Shown here: positions 26,011-34,133 of the stretch, piece by piece | Numbering within the stretch: the stretch's first letter is position 1 | Layout: the number at the start of each line of letters is the position of its first letter | Origin: Bacteroidota bacterium | Lineage (GTDB): Bacteria > Bacteroidota > Bacteroidia > NS11-12g > UBA955 | Length of the DNA: 64,000 bases | Reading direction: 5' to 3' | Assembly (NCBI GenBank): GCA_963169345.1 | Contig: CAUJCT010000001.1 | Span: 37,253 to 101,252, forward strand | Made by a program: the position numbers and the translations under genes | The notes under the pieces: generated by a model | What the model saw: the letters and a program-made list of their open reading frames with translations, nothing else | Database searches by the model: none | What the model was told of the DNA's origin: nothing

Positions 26011-26850
26011 TTATTCGTTACCCGGAAAATTGAATTCAGATAAACCTTCATGTCTGATCCACTTGCCTTTCTTCTTTAGTTCGTAATAATCTATGCGACC
26101 ATCGGGAATATAATACTGGTACATCCCCATTTTTTCGGGGTTACTTGGAACCAGATTAGAAAAGGTGATTAATTTTTCGGTGGGCTCAAATCTCAGTACC
26201 ATAGTGCCTTCATCCGCGTATTCAAAGAACACTCTGTATTGAGGCGTATAATCTCTTTCGTTAGAATAGAACACTGGAGCGCCGATATGCAATTCTTCTT
26301 CTTTATCCACCCATAACACATCAATTATTTTCCTGTTGGAAAAACTGGTTTTACCATTGAAACCCAGTACACAATAGTAAGTTTTTCCTTTCTTTTTAAA
26401 CTGATACATTTGGTAATACAAGGCTCCTGGCCAAAAATCAGAAGTGAAATCTTCATAAAGTGAATCCGATTTTGGTTCTATTTTATCTCTTAGCCAATAG
26501 GATTTGTGCGGCTTCCCGGGTTTACTTCTGTACATAACGAGACAATGATTAATGTACTCCTGCATATCCGTCAGGCAAATCCAGGATATGACTTTCATTT
26601 TGCCGTCCTCTGAATTTAATACAGAAATAGTCGATTTAACAGAATCCAAAGACAAGTCAAATCCATTGTCCTCATCCGCTAAAGTTAAAAGTAAATTTTT
26701 GAAAGAGTCGTTGTAAGTAAAACGAACTGACTGTGATTTACTATATCTCAGACTGTCTGAATAATGTTTAAGCAAACGCGTTGAATCGTTGGCATAAACA
26801 TTTAATGCAGAAAATAAAAACAGGCTAATACACAATCTCAGAGCACTCAT
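26011..26850 (-). CDS. exported protein of unknown function
   Basis: Not assigned to a family. A 279-residue protein with a signal peptide (LCISLFLFSALNVYA). The mature part has a beta-rich middle ('MKVISWICLTDMQEYINHCL', 'YYCVLGFNGKTSFSNRKIID') and a conserved-looking end ('YYIPDGRIDYYELKKKGKWI'). Similar proteins occur in other Bacteroidota as hypotheticals. It precedes the DUF4159 gene by 40 nt, so the two may form a unit. Confidence 0.82.
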   Translation of the reverse strand: MSALRLCISLFLFSALNVYANDSTRLLKHYSDSLRYSKSQSVRFTYNDSFKNLLLTLADEDNGFDLSLDSVKSTISVLNSEDGKMKVISWICLTDMQEYINHCLVMYRSKPGKPHKSYWLRDKIEPKSDSLYEDFTSDFWPGALYYQMYQFKKKGKTYYCVLGFNGKTSFSNRKIIDVLWVDKEEELHIGAPVFYSNERDYTPQYRVFFEYADEGTMVLRFEPTEKLITFSNLVPSNPEKMGMYQYYIPDGRIDYYELKKKGKWIRHEGLSEFNFPGNE

Positions 26851-26897
26851 ATGTATTCTTAATACAAAACTGTACCAAAATATTGTGTCAGAAAAAA

Positions 26898-28076
26898 TTA
26901 CATTAATTCAATGACCATAGCACTGGCACCACCACCACCATTACAAATGGCTGCACCACCAATTTTAGCATTGTTTTGTTTCAATACATTGATAAGCGTA
27001 ACAATGATTCTTGCGCCACTGGCACCAAGCGGGTGACCTAAAGCCACTGCTCCGCCATTGACATTGATTTTATTAGGATCAAGTTTCATCAGTTGAGTGT
27101 TAACCAATCCTACAACAGAGAAAGCTTCATTAAATTCGAAGTACTCAATATCTTCCATTTTAACACCTGCGTGCTGAGCTGCTTTTGGCATTGCTTTAGA
27201 AGGTGCTGTAGTAAACCATTCAGGTTCATGTTCAGCATCAGCAAACCCTTTTATTTTTGCAATTGGTTTTAAACCAAGAGCATCCATTTTTTCTTTACTC
27301 ATTAAGATAAGTGCTGCTGCACCATCATTCATAGTAGAGGCATTAGCTGCAGTAACTGTACCGTCTTTGCTGAAAGCAGGTTTTAAAGCAGGGATTTTGT
27401 CAAAAAATACATTCTTGTATTCTTCATCATGGTTAAACTGAGTAACATTGCCTTTTCTGTCCACCAATTCAACCGGAACAATCTCCTCATTGAATTTTCC
27501 TTCAGCCCACGCTGCAGCAGCTTTTTTATAAGAGCTAATTGCAAACTCATCCTGAGCTTCACGTGAAAAAGCATATTCTTTGGCACAAAGGTCGGCACAC
27601 CATCCCATCATTTGCTGGTTGTATGCATCCATTAAACCATCATTAGACAAACCATCCACCATATTGAAGTTGCCATATTTATAGCCGGTACGACTACCCA
27701 TCATATAATGAGGTACCATACTCATATTTTCCATACCACCTGCCACAACCACATCTGCCATACCAAGCATAATTTGCTGAGCAGCCAGACTAATAGATTT
27801 CATACCACTGGCACAAACTTTATTGACAGTCGTACACTGAACAGTGTTAGGCAGTCCTGCATATTTAGCAGCTTGTCTTGCAGGAGCCTGACCCAGTCCG
27901 GCTTGCAGAACGCTTCCAAAGTACACTTCCTGAACTTCTTCAGGATTTAGACTTATTTTTTCAATCGCACCTTTAATGGCTGCTGCACCTAATTTTGTTG
28001 CAGGTACTGAAGATAAGGCACCCATAAAACTTCCCATTGCGGTTCTGACTGCTGAAACTACGTATACGTCTTTCAT
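26898..28076 (-). CDS. acetyl-CoA C-acyltransferase (thiolase)
   Basis: A 392-residue thiolase, usual length for the family, joining or cleaving acetyl-CoA and acyl-CoA. Catalytic Cys88 lies in 'VNKVCASGMKS', the His/Asn region in 'YFEFNEAFSVVGL', 'GGAVALGHPLGASGARI' supplies the catalytic His, and 'CNGGGGASAMVIE' carries the second Cys. Biosynthetic (acetoacetyl-CoA) versus degradative use cannot be told apart here; no hydroxyacyl-CoA dehydrogenase is next to it. A TAnnTTYG box lies 20 nt upstream. Divergent from lpxB. Confidence 0.95.
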   Translation of the reverse strand: MKDVYVVSAVRTAMGSFMGALSSVPATKLGAAAIKGAIEKISLNPEEVQEVYFGSVLQAGLGQAPARQAAKYAGLPNTVQCTTVNKVCASGMKSISLAAQQIMLGMADVVVAGGMENMSMVPHYMMGSRTGYKYGNFNMVDGLSNDGLMDAYNQQMMGWCADLCAKEYAFSREAQDEFAISSYKKAAAAWAEGKFNEEIVPVELVDRKGNVTQFNHDEEYKNVFFDKIPALKPAFSKDGTVTAANASTMNDGAAALILMSKEKMDALGLKPIAKIKGFADAEHEPEWFTTAPSKAMPKAAQHAGVKMEDIEYFEFNEAFSVVGLVNTQLMKLDPNKINVNGGAVALGHPLGASGARIIVTLINVLKQNNAKIGGAAICNGGGGASAMVIELM

Positions 28077-28096
28077 TTTTCTTAATAAAATTTGCG

Positions 28097-28104
28097 CGAA
28101 ATTA
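28097..28104 (-). promoter_or_regulatory. -7 box for thiolase gene
   Basis: TAATTTCG on the minus strand (TAnnTTYG), 20 nt before the ATG. Confidence 0.45.
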
Positions 28105-28155
28105 AGTCATTTTTTGCAACCGATTAAGTAAATTTTAAGTTTAATTTGCGAACGA

Positions 28156-29259
28156 ATGAAATACTATCTGATTGCCGGAGAAGCCAGCGGTGACTTACAT
28201 GGATCCAATCTCATGAAACACATCTTGAATTTTGATCCAAAGGCTGAATTTCGTTTCTGGGGCGGTGATTTAATGAAGGAACAAGGCGGAACGATGGAAA
28301 AACACTATAGAGAAACCGCTTTCATGGGATTAACAGATGTCCTTTTAAACATTGGCAAAATTTTCAAATTCCTGAAAATATGTAAAGCCGATATCCTTCA
28401 ATTTAAGCCTGATGCCTTAATACTGATTGATTATCCAGGATTCAATTTAAAAATGGCAGCTTTCGCTAAGGAAAACGGAATTCCAACGCATTATTACATT
28501 TCACCTAAAGTTTGGGCATGGAATACTAAAAGAGCCTATAAAATTAAAAAGAATGTCGATTATCTTTACTCCATCTTACCTTTCGAAACTGAATTTTACA
28601 AACCATTCGGTGTTCGACCGGATTATATAGGGAATCCATTATGCGACGCTATTGAATCGTATCCGTTCGATACAGAATTTAAGGCTAATAATGCTTTGAG
28701 TAAACCTTTTATAGCCCTTTTACCCGGCAGCAGAATGAGTGAATTAAAGCATGTTTTGCCTACAATGATTGCCACAAGAAAACTTTTCAAAGATTACGAT
28801 TTTGTATTGGCTGGTGCCGCACATATAAGTGATGATATTTATCAATCGTATATTAAAGATGAAAATATACGACTAATAAAAGGTAAAACTTATGATGTGT
28901 TAAACAATGCCCATGCAGCCTTGGTTTGCAGTGGTACGGCAACTTTAGAAACTGCCTTGCTGAATTGCCCTCAGGTGGTATGCTATAAATTCAGTCGTTT
29001 GAGTTACGAAATTGGAAAACTCGTCATAAAAGTTAAGTTCATTTCTCTGGTCAATTTAATCATGGACCGAAAACTGGTAAACGAGTTGATTCAAGTAGAT
29101 TATACCCCTGAAACTACAGCAAGAGAATTAAAAAAGATATTGGATGGTCCTGAAAGGGAAGCCATGTTGAAATCGTATGCTGCATTGCGAATAAAAGTTG
29201 GGGAGCCAGGCGCGAGTAAGAGGGCTGCTCAGCTGATAGTTAATCGCACTATTAAATAA
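28156..29259 (+). CDS. lpxB: lipid-A-disaccharide synthase
   Basis: A 367-residue GT19 glycosyltransferase that condenses UDP-2,3-diacylglucosamine with lipid X to form the lipid A disaccharide at the inner face of the inner membrane. Seen: 'YYLIAGEASGDLHGSNLM' at the N-terminus, 'LIDYPGFNLKMA', 'YYISPKVWAW', 'LLPGSRMSEL' and 'LVCSGTATLETALLNCP'. Length is normal. It stands alone here rather than with lpxA/lpxD, divergent from the thiolase gene. It shows the organism makes lipid A. Confidence 0.97.
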   Translation: MKYYLIAGEASGDLHGSNLMKHILNFDPKAEFRFWGGDLMKEQGGTMEKHYRETAFMGLTDVLLNIGKIFKFLKICKADILQFKPDALILIDYPGFNLKMAAFAKENGIPTHYYISPKVWAWNTKRAYKIKKNVDYLYSILPFETEFYKPFGVRPDYIGNPLCDAIESYPFDTEFKANNALSKPFIALLPGSRMSELKHVLPTMIATRKLFKDYDFVLAGAAHISDDIYQSYIKDENIRLIKGKTYDVLNNAHAALVCSGTATLETALLNCPQVVCYKFSRLSYEIGKLVIKVKFISLVNLIMDRKLVNELIQVDYTPETTARELKKILDGPEREAMLKSYAALRIKVGEPGASKRAAQLIVNRTIK

Positions 29260-29277
29260 TCTATCGCAGAAGTACAA

Positions 29278-29958
29278 TCAGGATTTTGGTCTCAAATGGA
29301 ATCGAATACAGAGTATATGAGAGAGCAAAACCAAAGGCACAATCATACAAGGTAACCAAATAAAAGGAAAATAGAATACCCCTTTATTGGGATGATCAAA
29401 TTCGATTTGCTGCAGGGGTGTTGGCGCACTTAATATAGCAGTGGTGACAATATTGATTAATAATACCAGACAAATTACATTCCACAGAATAATCCATTTT
29501 CTGTCTAAATTGCGTTTGACATAAGCCCAATAAGCAATGAATGGTGCTGATAAACCTGACAGAATATCAAAATTCCTTCCTTCGAAAGTCATGACTTCCG
29601 GAATTTGATTGTAAATAAACAACCAATACAAAACCAATTCTACAGGAAATCTTACAATGTGCAAAAATGTGAGCCAACCCGGGTCAAAATTATCCATGAC
29701 TTTTCTGGTATTAGGGACGAGCATCACTAATATTATTAACAACATGGAAGGTGCCAGTAAAATTGGAAACCTCATTGGATGTTCTTCAAATTGCACATAG
29801 AAATCAGAGAATGCCAATACGCCCTGTATAAAGACGATAAAAAGAGGCATAATAAGAATTTTCCAATTATTTCCGGAGGCGCGGTAGAAACAAAAAAGTG
29901 CCAGAGCAAGGCATAATATAAGTAGTAAGCCTATAAATGCCGGCAAGTGTAGATTCAT
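29278..29958 (-). CDS. multi-pass membrane protein of unknown function
   Basis: Not recognised. A 226-residue protein with about seven hydrophobic segments, the first at residues 8-28 (IGLLLILCLALALFCFY) and the last near the C-terminus (MIVPLVLLSHILCI). No catalytic or transport motif was found. It converges on lpxB with 18 nt between stops and has an exact -7 box 22 nt upstream of ATG. Confidence 0.8.
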   Translation of the reverse strand: MNLHLPAFIGLLLILCLALALFCFYRASGNNWKILIMPLFIVFIQGVLAFSDFYVQFEEHPMRFPILLAPSMLLIILVMLVPNTRKVMDNFDPGWLTFLHIVRFPVELVLYWLFIYNQIPEVMTFEGRNFDILSGLSAPFIAYWAYVKRNLDRKWIILWNVICLVLLINIVTTAILSAPTPLQQIEFDHPNKGVFYFPFIWLPCMIVPLVLLSHILCIRFHLRPKS

Positions 29959-29980
29959 GTATGCTTTGTTTTTAGTTGGG

Positions 29981-29988
29981 CAAACATA
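29981..29988 (-). promoter_or_regulatory. -7 box for membrane protein gene
   Basis: TATGTTTG on the minus strand, exact TAnnTTTG match, 22 nt before ATG 29958. Confidence 0.5.
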
Positions 29989-30046
29989 GTGGAATTTTTA
30001 AATAAAACGAACGCTTTAAATGAATTCCGTACCTACAGATAGTCTG

Positions 30047-30080
30047 TAAATAAAAATAGCCCGCATTGGTAGCGGGCTAT
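30047..30080 (-). terminator. terminator of small-protein unit A
   Basis: Stem ATAGCCCGC/GCGGGCTAT followed on the minus strand by TTTTATTT. The stem matches that of unit B at 32233 except for one base-pair swap (C-G here, T-A there), a covariation that keeps the hairpin. Confidence 0.9.
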
Positions 30081-30120
30081 AGTCTCTAGTGTTTGTGTAT
30101 TTGTGTATTTGTGTGTGTGT
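30081..30120 (-). other. conserved 3' UTR block of unit A
   Basis: On the minus strand this reads as an A/C-rich run (ACACAAATACACAAATACAC) ending in CTAGAGACT just before the terminator. Nearly the same block is found on the plus strand at 32193-32232 before the terminator of unit B. Confidence 0.85.
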
Positions 30121-30156
30121 CTAAATTGAGTTGTGTGTGTAAAAGGTGAAGACGGT

Positions 30157-30363
30157 TTATTCACTAGCTATATCCATCGAGCATACCTTATAGTTATAGT
30201 CGTCTTTCATCTGCTTAATTTCATGATTGGAAGCTTGCATTTCATTGAGCAGGAAAAACGTTAGAATGAGCAATGCGATAATTGACTTAAGCATAAGGAT
30301 TTCTGTAAAATAGTAGCTCCTTTTTGCTGGTTTTGTGTTGGTGGTTGAGGCGGCAGTATTCAT
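30157..30363 (-). CDS. small membrane or exported protein, unit A
   Basis: A 68-residue ORF of unknown function with one strongly hydrophobic segment (MLKSIIALLILTFFLLNEMQ, from residue 24), which could be a membrane helix or, with a start at that Met, a signal peptide. The C-terminus is charged and contains one Cys. No homologous family is recognised. Support for its reality comes from context: a promoter module 51 nt upstream, a shared 3' UTR and a strong terminator, all duplicated around the ORF at 31946. The transcript could also work as an RNA. Confidence 0.6.
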   Translation of the reverse strand: MNTAASTTNTKPAKRSYYFTEILMLKSIIALLILTFFLLNEMQASNHEIKQMKDDYNYKVCSMDIASE

Positions 30364-30414
30364 ATTATATTTATTTTTTTTAAGTTCTTTTTTTGTAAGT
30401 TTTTCTACCTAAGG

Positions 30415-30458
30415 TGTATTAATACTTAAATTGTTTTAACTTGCTATACCCAAATATA
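30415..30458 (-). promoter_or_regulatory. promoter/leader module of unit A
   Basis: On the minus strand TATATTTGGGTATAG, 17 nt, then AGTATTAATACA, which contains the palindrome GTATTAATAC, then CCTTAGGTA. Unit B has the same two words with the same 17-nt spacer. TATATTTG is an exact -7 consensus; alternatively GGGTATAG and AGTATTAAT with a 17-nt spacer could be the two boxes of another sigma factor. Confidence 0.75.
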
Positions 30459-30626
30459 AAAAACCCTTTAAATAAAAATTCATTTTGAGAAAAAAATGCG
30501 ATAATTTTTCCTATATTATTGATATTCAGCTATATTAATTTATTATCACATGTGTCATTTTGCTATAAAATGTTAAAGGGGGGATACCAATGATTGCCAA
30601 TAAGGAGTCCAAAATGCTGTATAAAC

Positions 30627-30666
30627 TAAAAAACGACACCTGTATTTTAAACAAGTGTCGTTTTTG
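30627..30666 (-). terminator. terminator of the ArsR-SRPBCC operon
   Basis: A long stem (AAAAACGACAC.TGT / ACA.GTGTCGTTTTT) with one internal mismatch and a 7-nt loop, T-rich on either strand, starting 15 nt after the SRPBCC stop. Confidence 0.88.
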
Positions 30667-30681
30667 TAAAATTAAATACGT

Positions 30682-31179
30682 TTAAATCTGAGTTAATAGC
30701 TCATCAAGATTTTCGAGAGCAGCAGTGAATCCTTCCTTGAATCCCATTTCAATGATTTGATTCAAAGTTTCTTCAGAAGGATAAACGACTTTAACATGAA
30801 CTATGGTTTGTTGACCACTTTCCTCGAACGAATTGTGCCAGTCGTGCATAGGCATTTCCTTATTAAAGACGCCATTTTCATCGCAGAAACCATCCAGGCC
30901 GGCGTAACTTGATTTAGGTTGTATGTCTGTAAACTCATTTTTACACCAAAATAACTCCCCATTAGGACCTTTCATTGCGTAGAGCCAATGACCTCCAACT
31001 TTGAAGTCCATAGATATTGTTTCTGTTTTGAAAGGCTTTGGCGCCCACCACTGATCGAGTAATTCAGGATTTGTCCAGGCTTCCCAAACTGTTTCGATTG
31101 GGGCATTGAAAGAGCGATTAACTCTGATTTCCTTGTTTTCTTTGTCGACAATAAAGTCGAATAATAATGCATTGTTCAT
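30682..31179 (-). CDS. SRPBCC (AHSA1-like) domain protein
   Basis: A 165-residue protein of the START/Bet v1-like SRPBCC superfamily, AHSA1 branch: 'IRVNRSFNAPIETVWEAWTN', 'LLDQWWAPKPF', 'VGGHWLYAM' and a long C-terminal helix. These domains bind hydrophobic ligands in a deep pocket; a specific ligand is not known. The gene overlaps the ArsR-family regulator by 4 nt (ATGA). ArsR-SRPBCC pairs are common in bacteria, where the regulator likely controls the pair. Confidence 0.9.
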   Translation of the reverse strand: MNNALLFDFIVDKENKEIRVNRSFNAPIETVWEAWTNPELLDQWWAPKPFKTETISMDFKVGGHWLYAMKGPNGELFWCKNEFTDIQPKSSYAGLDGFCDENGVFNKEMPMHDWHNSFEESGQQTIVHVKVVYPSEETLNQIIEMGFKEGFTAALENLDELLTQI

Positions 31180-31526
31180 TTTTTTGAATTGTTTTTAATT
31201 TGATTTAATAAGGTATCCAATTGATTAAAGCGTGTCTCCCAGATTTTTCTGAACTGTTCGAGCCACTTGTCTATTTGTTTCATTTTTTCTATTTCTAATA
31301 TATAGTGTATTTCTCTGCCTTTATGTTCTGCCTTAACCAGTTCGCACTCACTTAAAATACCGATGTGTTTTGAAACTGCCTGTCGTGAAATATCAAAATG
31401 TTCGGCTAAGGCATTTGGAGTCATTGCCTGAAGAGCTATCATACTTAATATAGCCCGGCGGGTTGGATCTGCTATTGCCTGGAATATATCTCTCCTCGGT
31501 TGTTTTTCTTTTATGGCTTTACTCAT
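31176..31526 (-). CDS. ArsR-family winged-helix repressor
   Basis: A 116-residue transcriptional regulator: 'IFQAIADPTRRAILSMI' opening helix, recognition helix 'HFDISRQAVSKHIGIL', beta-wing 'VKAEHKGREIHYIL', then a C-terminal helix. The Cys pair of metal sensors (ELCVCDL) is absent at the recognition-helix position, so it is probably not an arsenic sensor. Two inverted repeats lie in its promoter, suggesting autorepression. It is translationally coupled to the SRPBCC gene. Confidence 0.92.
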   Translation of the reverse strand: MSKAIKEKQPRRDIFQAIADPTRRAILSMIALQAMTPNALAEHFDISRQAVSKHIGILSECELVKAEHKGREIHYILEIEKMKQIDKWLEQFRKIWETRFNQLDTLLNQIKNNSKK

Positions 31527-31530
31527 ATAT

Positions 31531-31572
31531 GCAACTTTATGGTTGCAAATATATATGCAACTTTTTAGTTGC
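31531..31572. promoter_or_regulatory. double operator over the arsR promoter
   Basis: Two inverted repeats with identical half-sites: GCAAC-TTTATG-GTTGC (31531-31546) and GCAAC-TTTTTA-GTTGC (31557-31572), 26 bp centre to centre. The -7 box TATATTTG on the minus strand (31546-31553) lies between them, so a bound repressor would cover the promoter. Confidence 0.75.
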
Positions 31573-31851
31573 GCAAATTATTTTTGATATTTTTTTTGAC
31601 ATCCTATAAATAGAACTCGATAAGTTAATCCAGAGTTTATTTTACTATAAAAACAAGTTATTAAAATTAAATGGGATTAAAAACTAATTTCAAGCAGAAA
31701 ATTTAGTTTAATTTTGAGAAAACAGATTTTAACTCGTGTCTTTAAGCGAATAAATAAGCTTTGTTTTTAATTTTTTCTATCTGAAAATCTGAAAGATATA
31801 AATCTTTTGAAATTTTTTTGAGAAAATTTAGTTCACAGAAATTCTACTTTC
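31573..31851. other. AT-rich intergenic stretch
   Basis: Between the arsR operator and the unit B promoter. Very AT-rich with A and T runs; no ORF, repeat or RNA gene is evident. Confidence 0.6.
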
Positions 31852-31895
31852 TATATTTGGGTATAGGCGTATTGAAAAAACTGAGTATTAATACA
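31852..31895 (+). promoter_or_regulatory. promoter/leader module of unit B
   Basis: TATATTTGGGTATAG, a 17-nt spacer, AGTATTAATACA, then TTTTAGGTA: the same words and spacing as unit A on the other strand. The distance from the second word to the ATG is 50 nt here and 51 nt in unit A. Confidence 0.75.
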
Positions 31896-31945
31896 TTTTA
31901 GGTAAAAAATCTCAATCAATACCCTGAAAAAAACACATACACAAA

Positions 31946-32173
31946 ATGGAAATGAGACATATTACAAACTTCAGTTCGGCTCGCGGTTTAGAGCTACCAA
32001 AACAAGGTGAGTTCAATGTGATGCCAACTGAATTTTTAACACACATACATCAACGTAGCGTTCAGTCGCACAAACCGTTCCTTATCTCAGCGGCAGCAGC
32101 CGACAGAATAGTAAAGGGCATTGCCGTTGCTTCACTGTTCTGCGCATTATTCCTGATAGGATTAAATGCCTGA
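31946..32173 (+). CDS. small hydrophobic protein, unit B
   Basis: A 75-residue ORF of unknown function (ATG 31946, or 31952 as a second in-frame ATG). The first 45 residues are polar with several His and Gln; the C-terminus forms one hydrophobic helix (GIAVASLFCALFLIGLNA), so it may be a tail-anchored membrane protein. It shows no clear similarity to the unit A protein, although promoter, leader length, 3' UTR and terminator are shared. Confidence 0.6.
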   Translation: MEMRHITNFSSARGLELPKQGEFNVMPTEFLTHIHQRSVQSHKPFLISAAAADRIVKGIAVASLFCALFLIGLNA

Positions 32174-32192
32174 GATAGGAATTTACAACACA

Positions 32193-32232
32193 GCACACAC
32201 ACACAAATACAAATACACAAACTCTAGAGATT
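32193..32232 (+). other. conserved 3' UTR block of unit B
   Basis: An A/C-rich run (ACACACAAATACAAATACAC) ending in CTAGAGATT before the terminator; counterpart of 30081-30120 on the other strand. Confidence 0.85.
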
Positions 32233-32261
32233 ATAGCCCGTCAAAAAACGGGCTATTTTTA
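32233..32261 (+). terminator. terminator of small-protein unit B
   Basis: Stem ATAGCCCGT/ACGGGCTAT with loop CAAAAA, then TTTTA. Covaries with the unit A terminator. Confidence 0.9.
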
Positions 32262-32307
32262 TGCGCTTAATTTGGCAAATAGGTAATAATTCAGGCATAT
32301 TTGCACT

Positions 32308-34077
32308 ATGAGACTTTATCTTCTCCTTTTTAGTTTAATCATGTTATCAGAAACTTCAGCATTTATACTCAATTACAAAATTGAAATTACCGATCCTAAT
32401 TCACATTATGCGAATGTTCAAATGGAATTCACTCAGTATGAACAAGGCTCAATATCACTTAAGATGCCTGTTTGGACACCTGGCAGTTATATGGTAAGGG
32501 AATTTGAAAAAAACATTGATCGTGTCAGTGCGAGTGCAGATAATAACCCCATCCAAATTTCAAAAACAAATAAAAACACCTGGCATTGTGTAATTCCCAA
32601 AGGCAGTAAAACCATACGCATCTCCTACCCTGTTTATTGCTTTGAACAGTCGGTGAGAACTTCCTATATTGATGATGACCACGCCTTTCTTTTGCTCACC
32701 AGTTGTTTGATGCATGTAGCCTATAATAAAATGGGCTATAACGGCAACCTCGAATTAAAATATCCAGGCAAATGGACGCAAGTTTCTACCACTCTTAAAA
32801 GTGTTTCAAAGAATGTTTATTCATATAATAGCTATGACGAGTTGGTCGATTCTCCAATAGAAATCGGCACACACGAAGAAATCAGTTTTGATGTTGCCGG
32901 TGTAACACACAAAGCAGCTTTGGTTGGAAGAAACAATTGCGATAAAACAAAATTCACTGCCGATCTTCAGAAAGTCTGCCAAACCATGTACAACATCATT
33001 GGAGAGCATCCCTGCGAATCCTATTTGTTTATCATACATCATGTCGATGAAGGCGGAGGCGGACTCGAGCACGCCAATAGTTGTGTGGTTCAAATGCCGC
33101 GTTTTAATTACAGTAACACCGACAGATACAAAGCCTTTCTTGGATTGTGTGCTCACGAGTATTTTCATCTATGGAATGTGAAGCGCATTCGTCCGTTCGA
33201 ACTGGGACCATTTAACTACAGTAAAGAAAATCACACTAATTTGCTGTGGGTTGCAGAAGGCATAACCAGCTACTACGACGAATTAGGTATGTACAGAGCA
33301 GGATTCACTACCCAACCTGACTATTTGAGGTCACTGGCATCCGGTTTTGGAGCCACTTTAAATCGTCAGGGTGGCAAGGTTCAAAGTATGCACGAAGCCT
33401 CTTTTGACGCATGGATAAAAGAATACAGAAGTACAGAAAACAGCATCAACAATAATATTTCCTATTATTTAAAGGGTCAGACACTGGCAGCCTTACTGGA
33501 CATCGAAATTTTATCAGCTACAGGAGGTAAAAAACGACTCGATCATTTGATGCAGCATTTATACAATACCTTTTACAAGAAATTAGGCAGAGGGTTTACT
33601 GATGATGAATTTTATGCTGCTATAGATGAAGTGGCGGGTAAGCCTTTAAACTTCAGAGCATGGGCCGAAGGATTAAATGATGAAAACACCTTCACTAAAA
33701 TAGCAGAGATTGTAAAGAAAGCCGGATGTTCGCTTTCGGACAGAAACAAAGGGCTCATCAATTATTCGGGTTTTACTACTGAAATAAAAGATTCAAAACA
33801 ACTGATTCGCAATATTGAATTTGGTTCACCAGCTATGACAGCAGGGTTGCAGGTTGGCGATGAGATTATAGCCATCAATGGAGTAAGAGTGAAAGGCAAT
33901 ATTGATGATATGTACAAGCAGATAACAGGACCTTATACTTTCTTAATTTCACGCGGAGGATTGATTAGGTCAGTAGAATTGACCTTAGCAAAAAATCCGA
34001 AGTACGATTTGCTTTTAAGTATAGACAATTCTGAGGACCCAATAATGAAGGAATGGTTAAAGACCAATCAAGGTTAA
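32308..34077 (+). CDS. M61 family metallopeptidase with PDZ domain
   Basis: A 589-residue exported peptidase of the M61 (glycyl aminopeptidase) family: signal peptide (LLLFSLIMLSETSAF), N-terminal beta domain with 'LKMPVWTPGSYMVREFEKN', the zinc site HEYFH (HExxH) in 'LCAHEYFHLWNVKRIRP', 'NLLWVAEGITSYYDEL' with the third zinc ligand region, and a C-terminal PDZ domain (about 495-575, 'SPAMTAGLQVGDEIIAINGV'). It probably acts on peptides in the periplasm. A near-consensus -7 box (CATATTTG, one mismatch) lies 4 nt before ATG. It is followed by a terminator shared with rnpB. Confidence 0.93.
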   Translation: MRLYLLLFSLIMLSETSAFILNYKIEITDPNSHYANVQMEFTQYEQGSISLKMPVWTPGSYMVREFEKNIDRVSASADNNPIQISKTNKNTWHCVIPKGSKTIRISYPVYCFEQSVRTSYIDDDHAFLLLTSCLMHVAYNKMGYNGNLELKYPGKWTQVSTTLKSVSKNVYSYNSYDELVDSPIEIGTHEEISFDVAGVTHKAALVGRNNCDKTKFTADLQKVCQTMYNIIGEHPCESYLFIIHHVDEGGGGLEHANSCVVQMPRFNYSNTDRYKAFLGLCAHEYFHLWNVKRIRPFELGPFNYSKENHTNLLWVAEGITSYYDELGMYRAGFTTQPDYLRSLASGFGATLNRQGGKVQSMHEASFDAWIKEYRSTENSINNNISYYLKGQTLAALLDIEILSATGGKKRLDHLMQHLYNTFYKKLGRGFTDDEFYAAIDEVAGKPLNFRAWAEGLNDENTFTKIAEIVKKAGCSLSDRNKGLINYSGFTTEIKDSKQLIRNIEFGSPAMTAGLQVGDEIIAINGVRVKGNIDDMYKQITGPYTFLISRGGLIRSVELTLAKNPKYDLLLSIDNSEDPIMKEWLKTNQG

Positions 34078-34098
34078 AGAAACGACAAGATAATAAAC

Positions 34099-34132
34099 AA
34101 CAGAAAGGGAGCAAAAGAGCTCCCTTTCTGTT
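34099..34132. terminator. bidirectional terminator between M61 gene and rnpB
   Basis: A perfect 14-bp stem (AACAGAAAGGGAGC / GCTCCCTTTCTGTT) with a 6-nt loop; the T tract is weak on both strands but the location fits both convergent transcripts. Confidence 0.8.
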
Positions 34133-34133
34133 T

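Noticed and set aside
30047-30363. Unit A as a type I toxin
   Set aside because: The hydrophobic small protein fits, but no antisense RNA promoter opposite the unit could be identified, so the claim is not supported.
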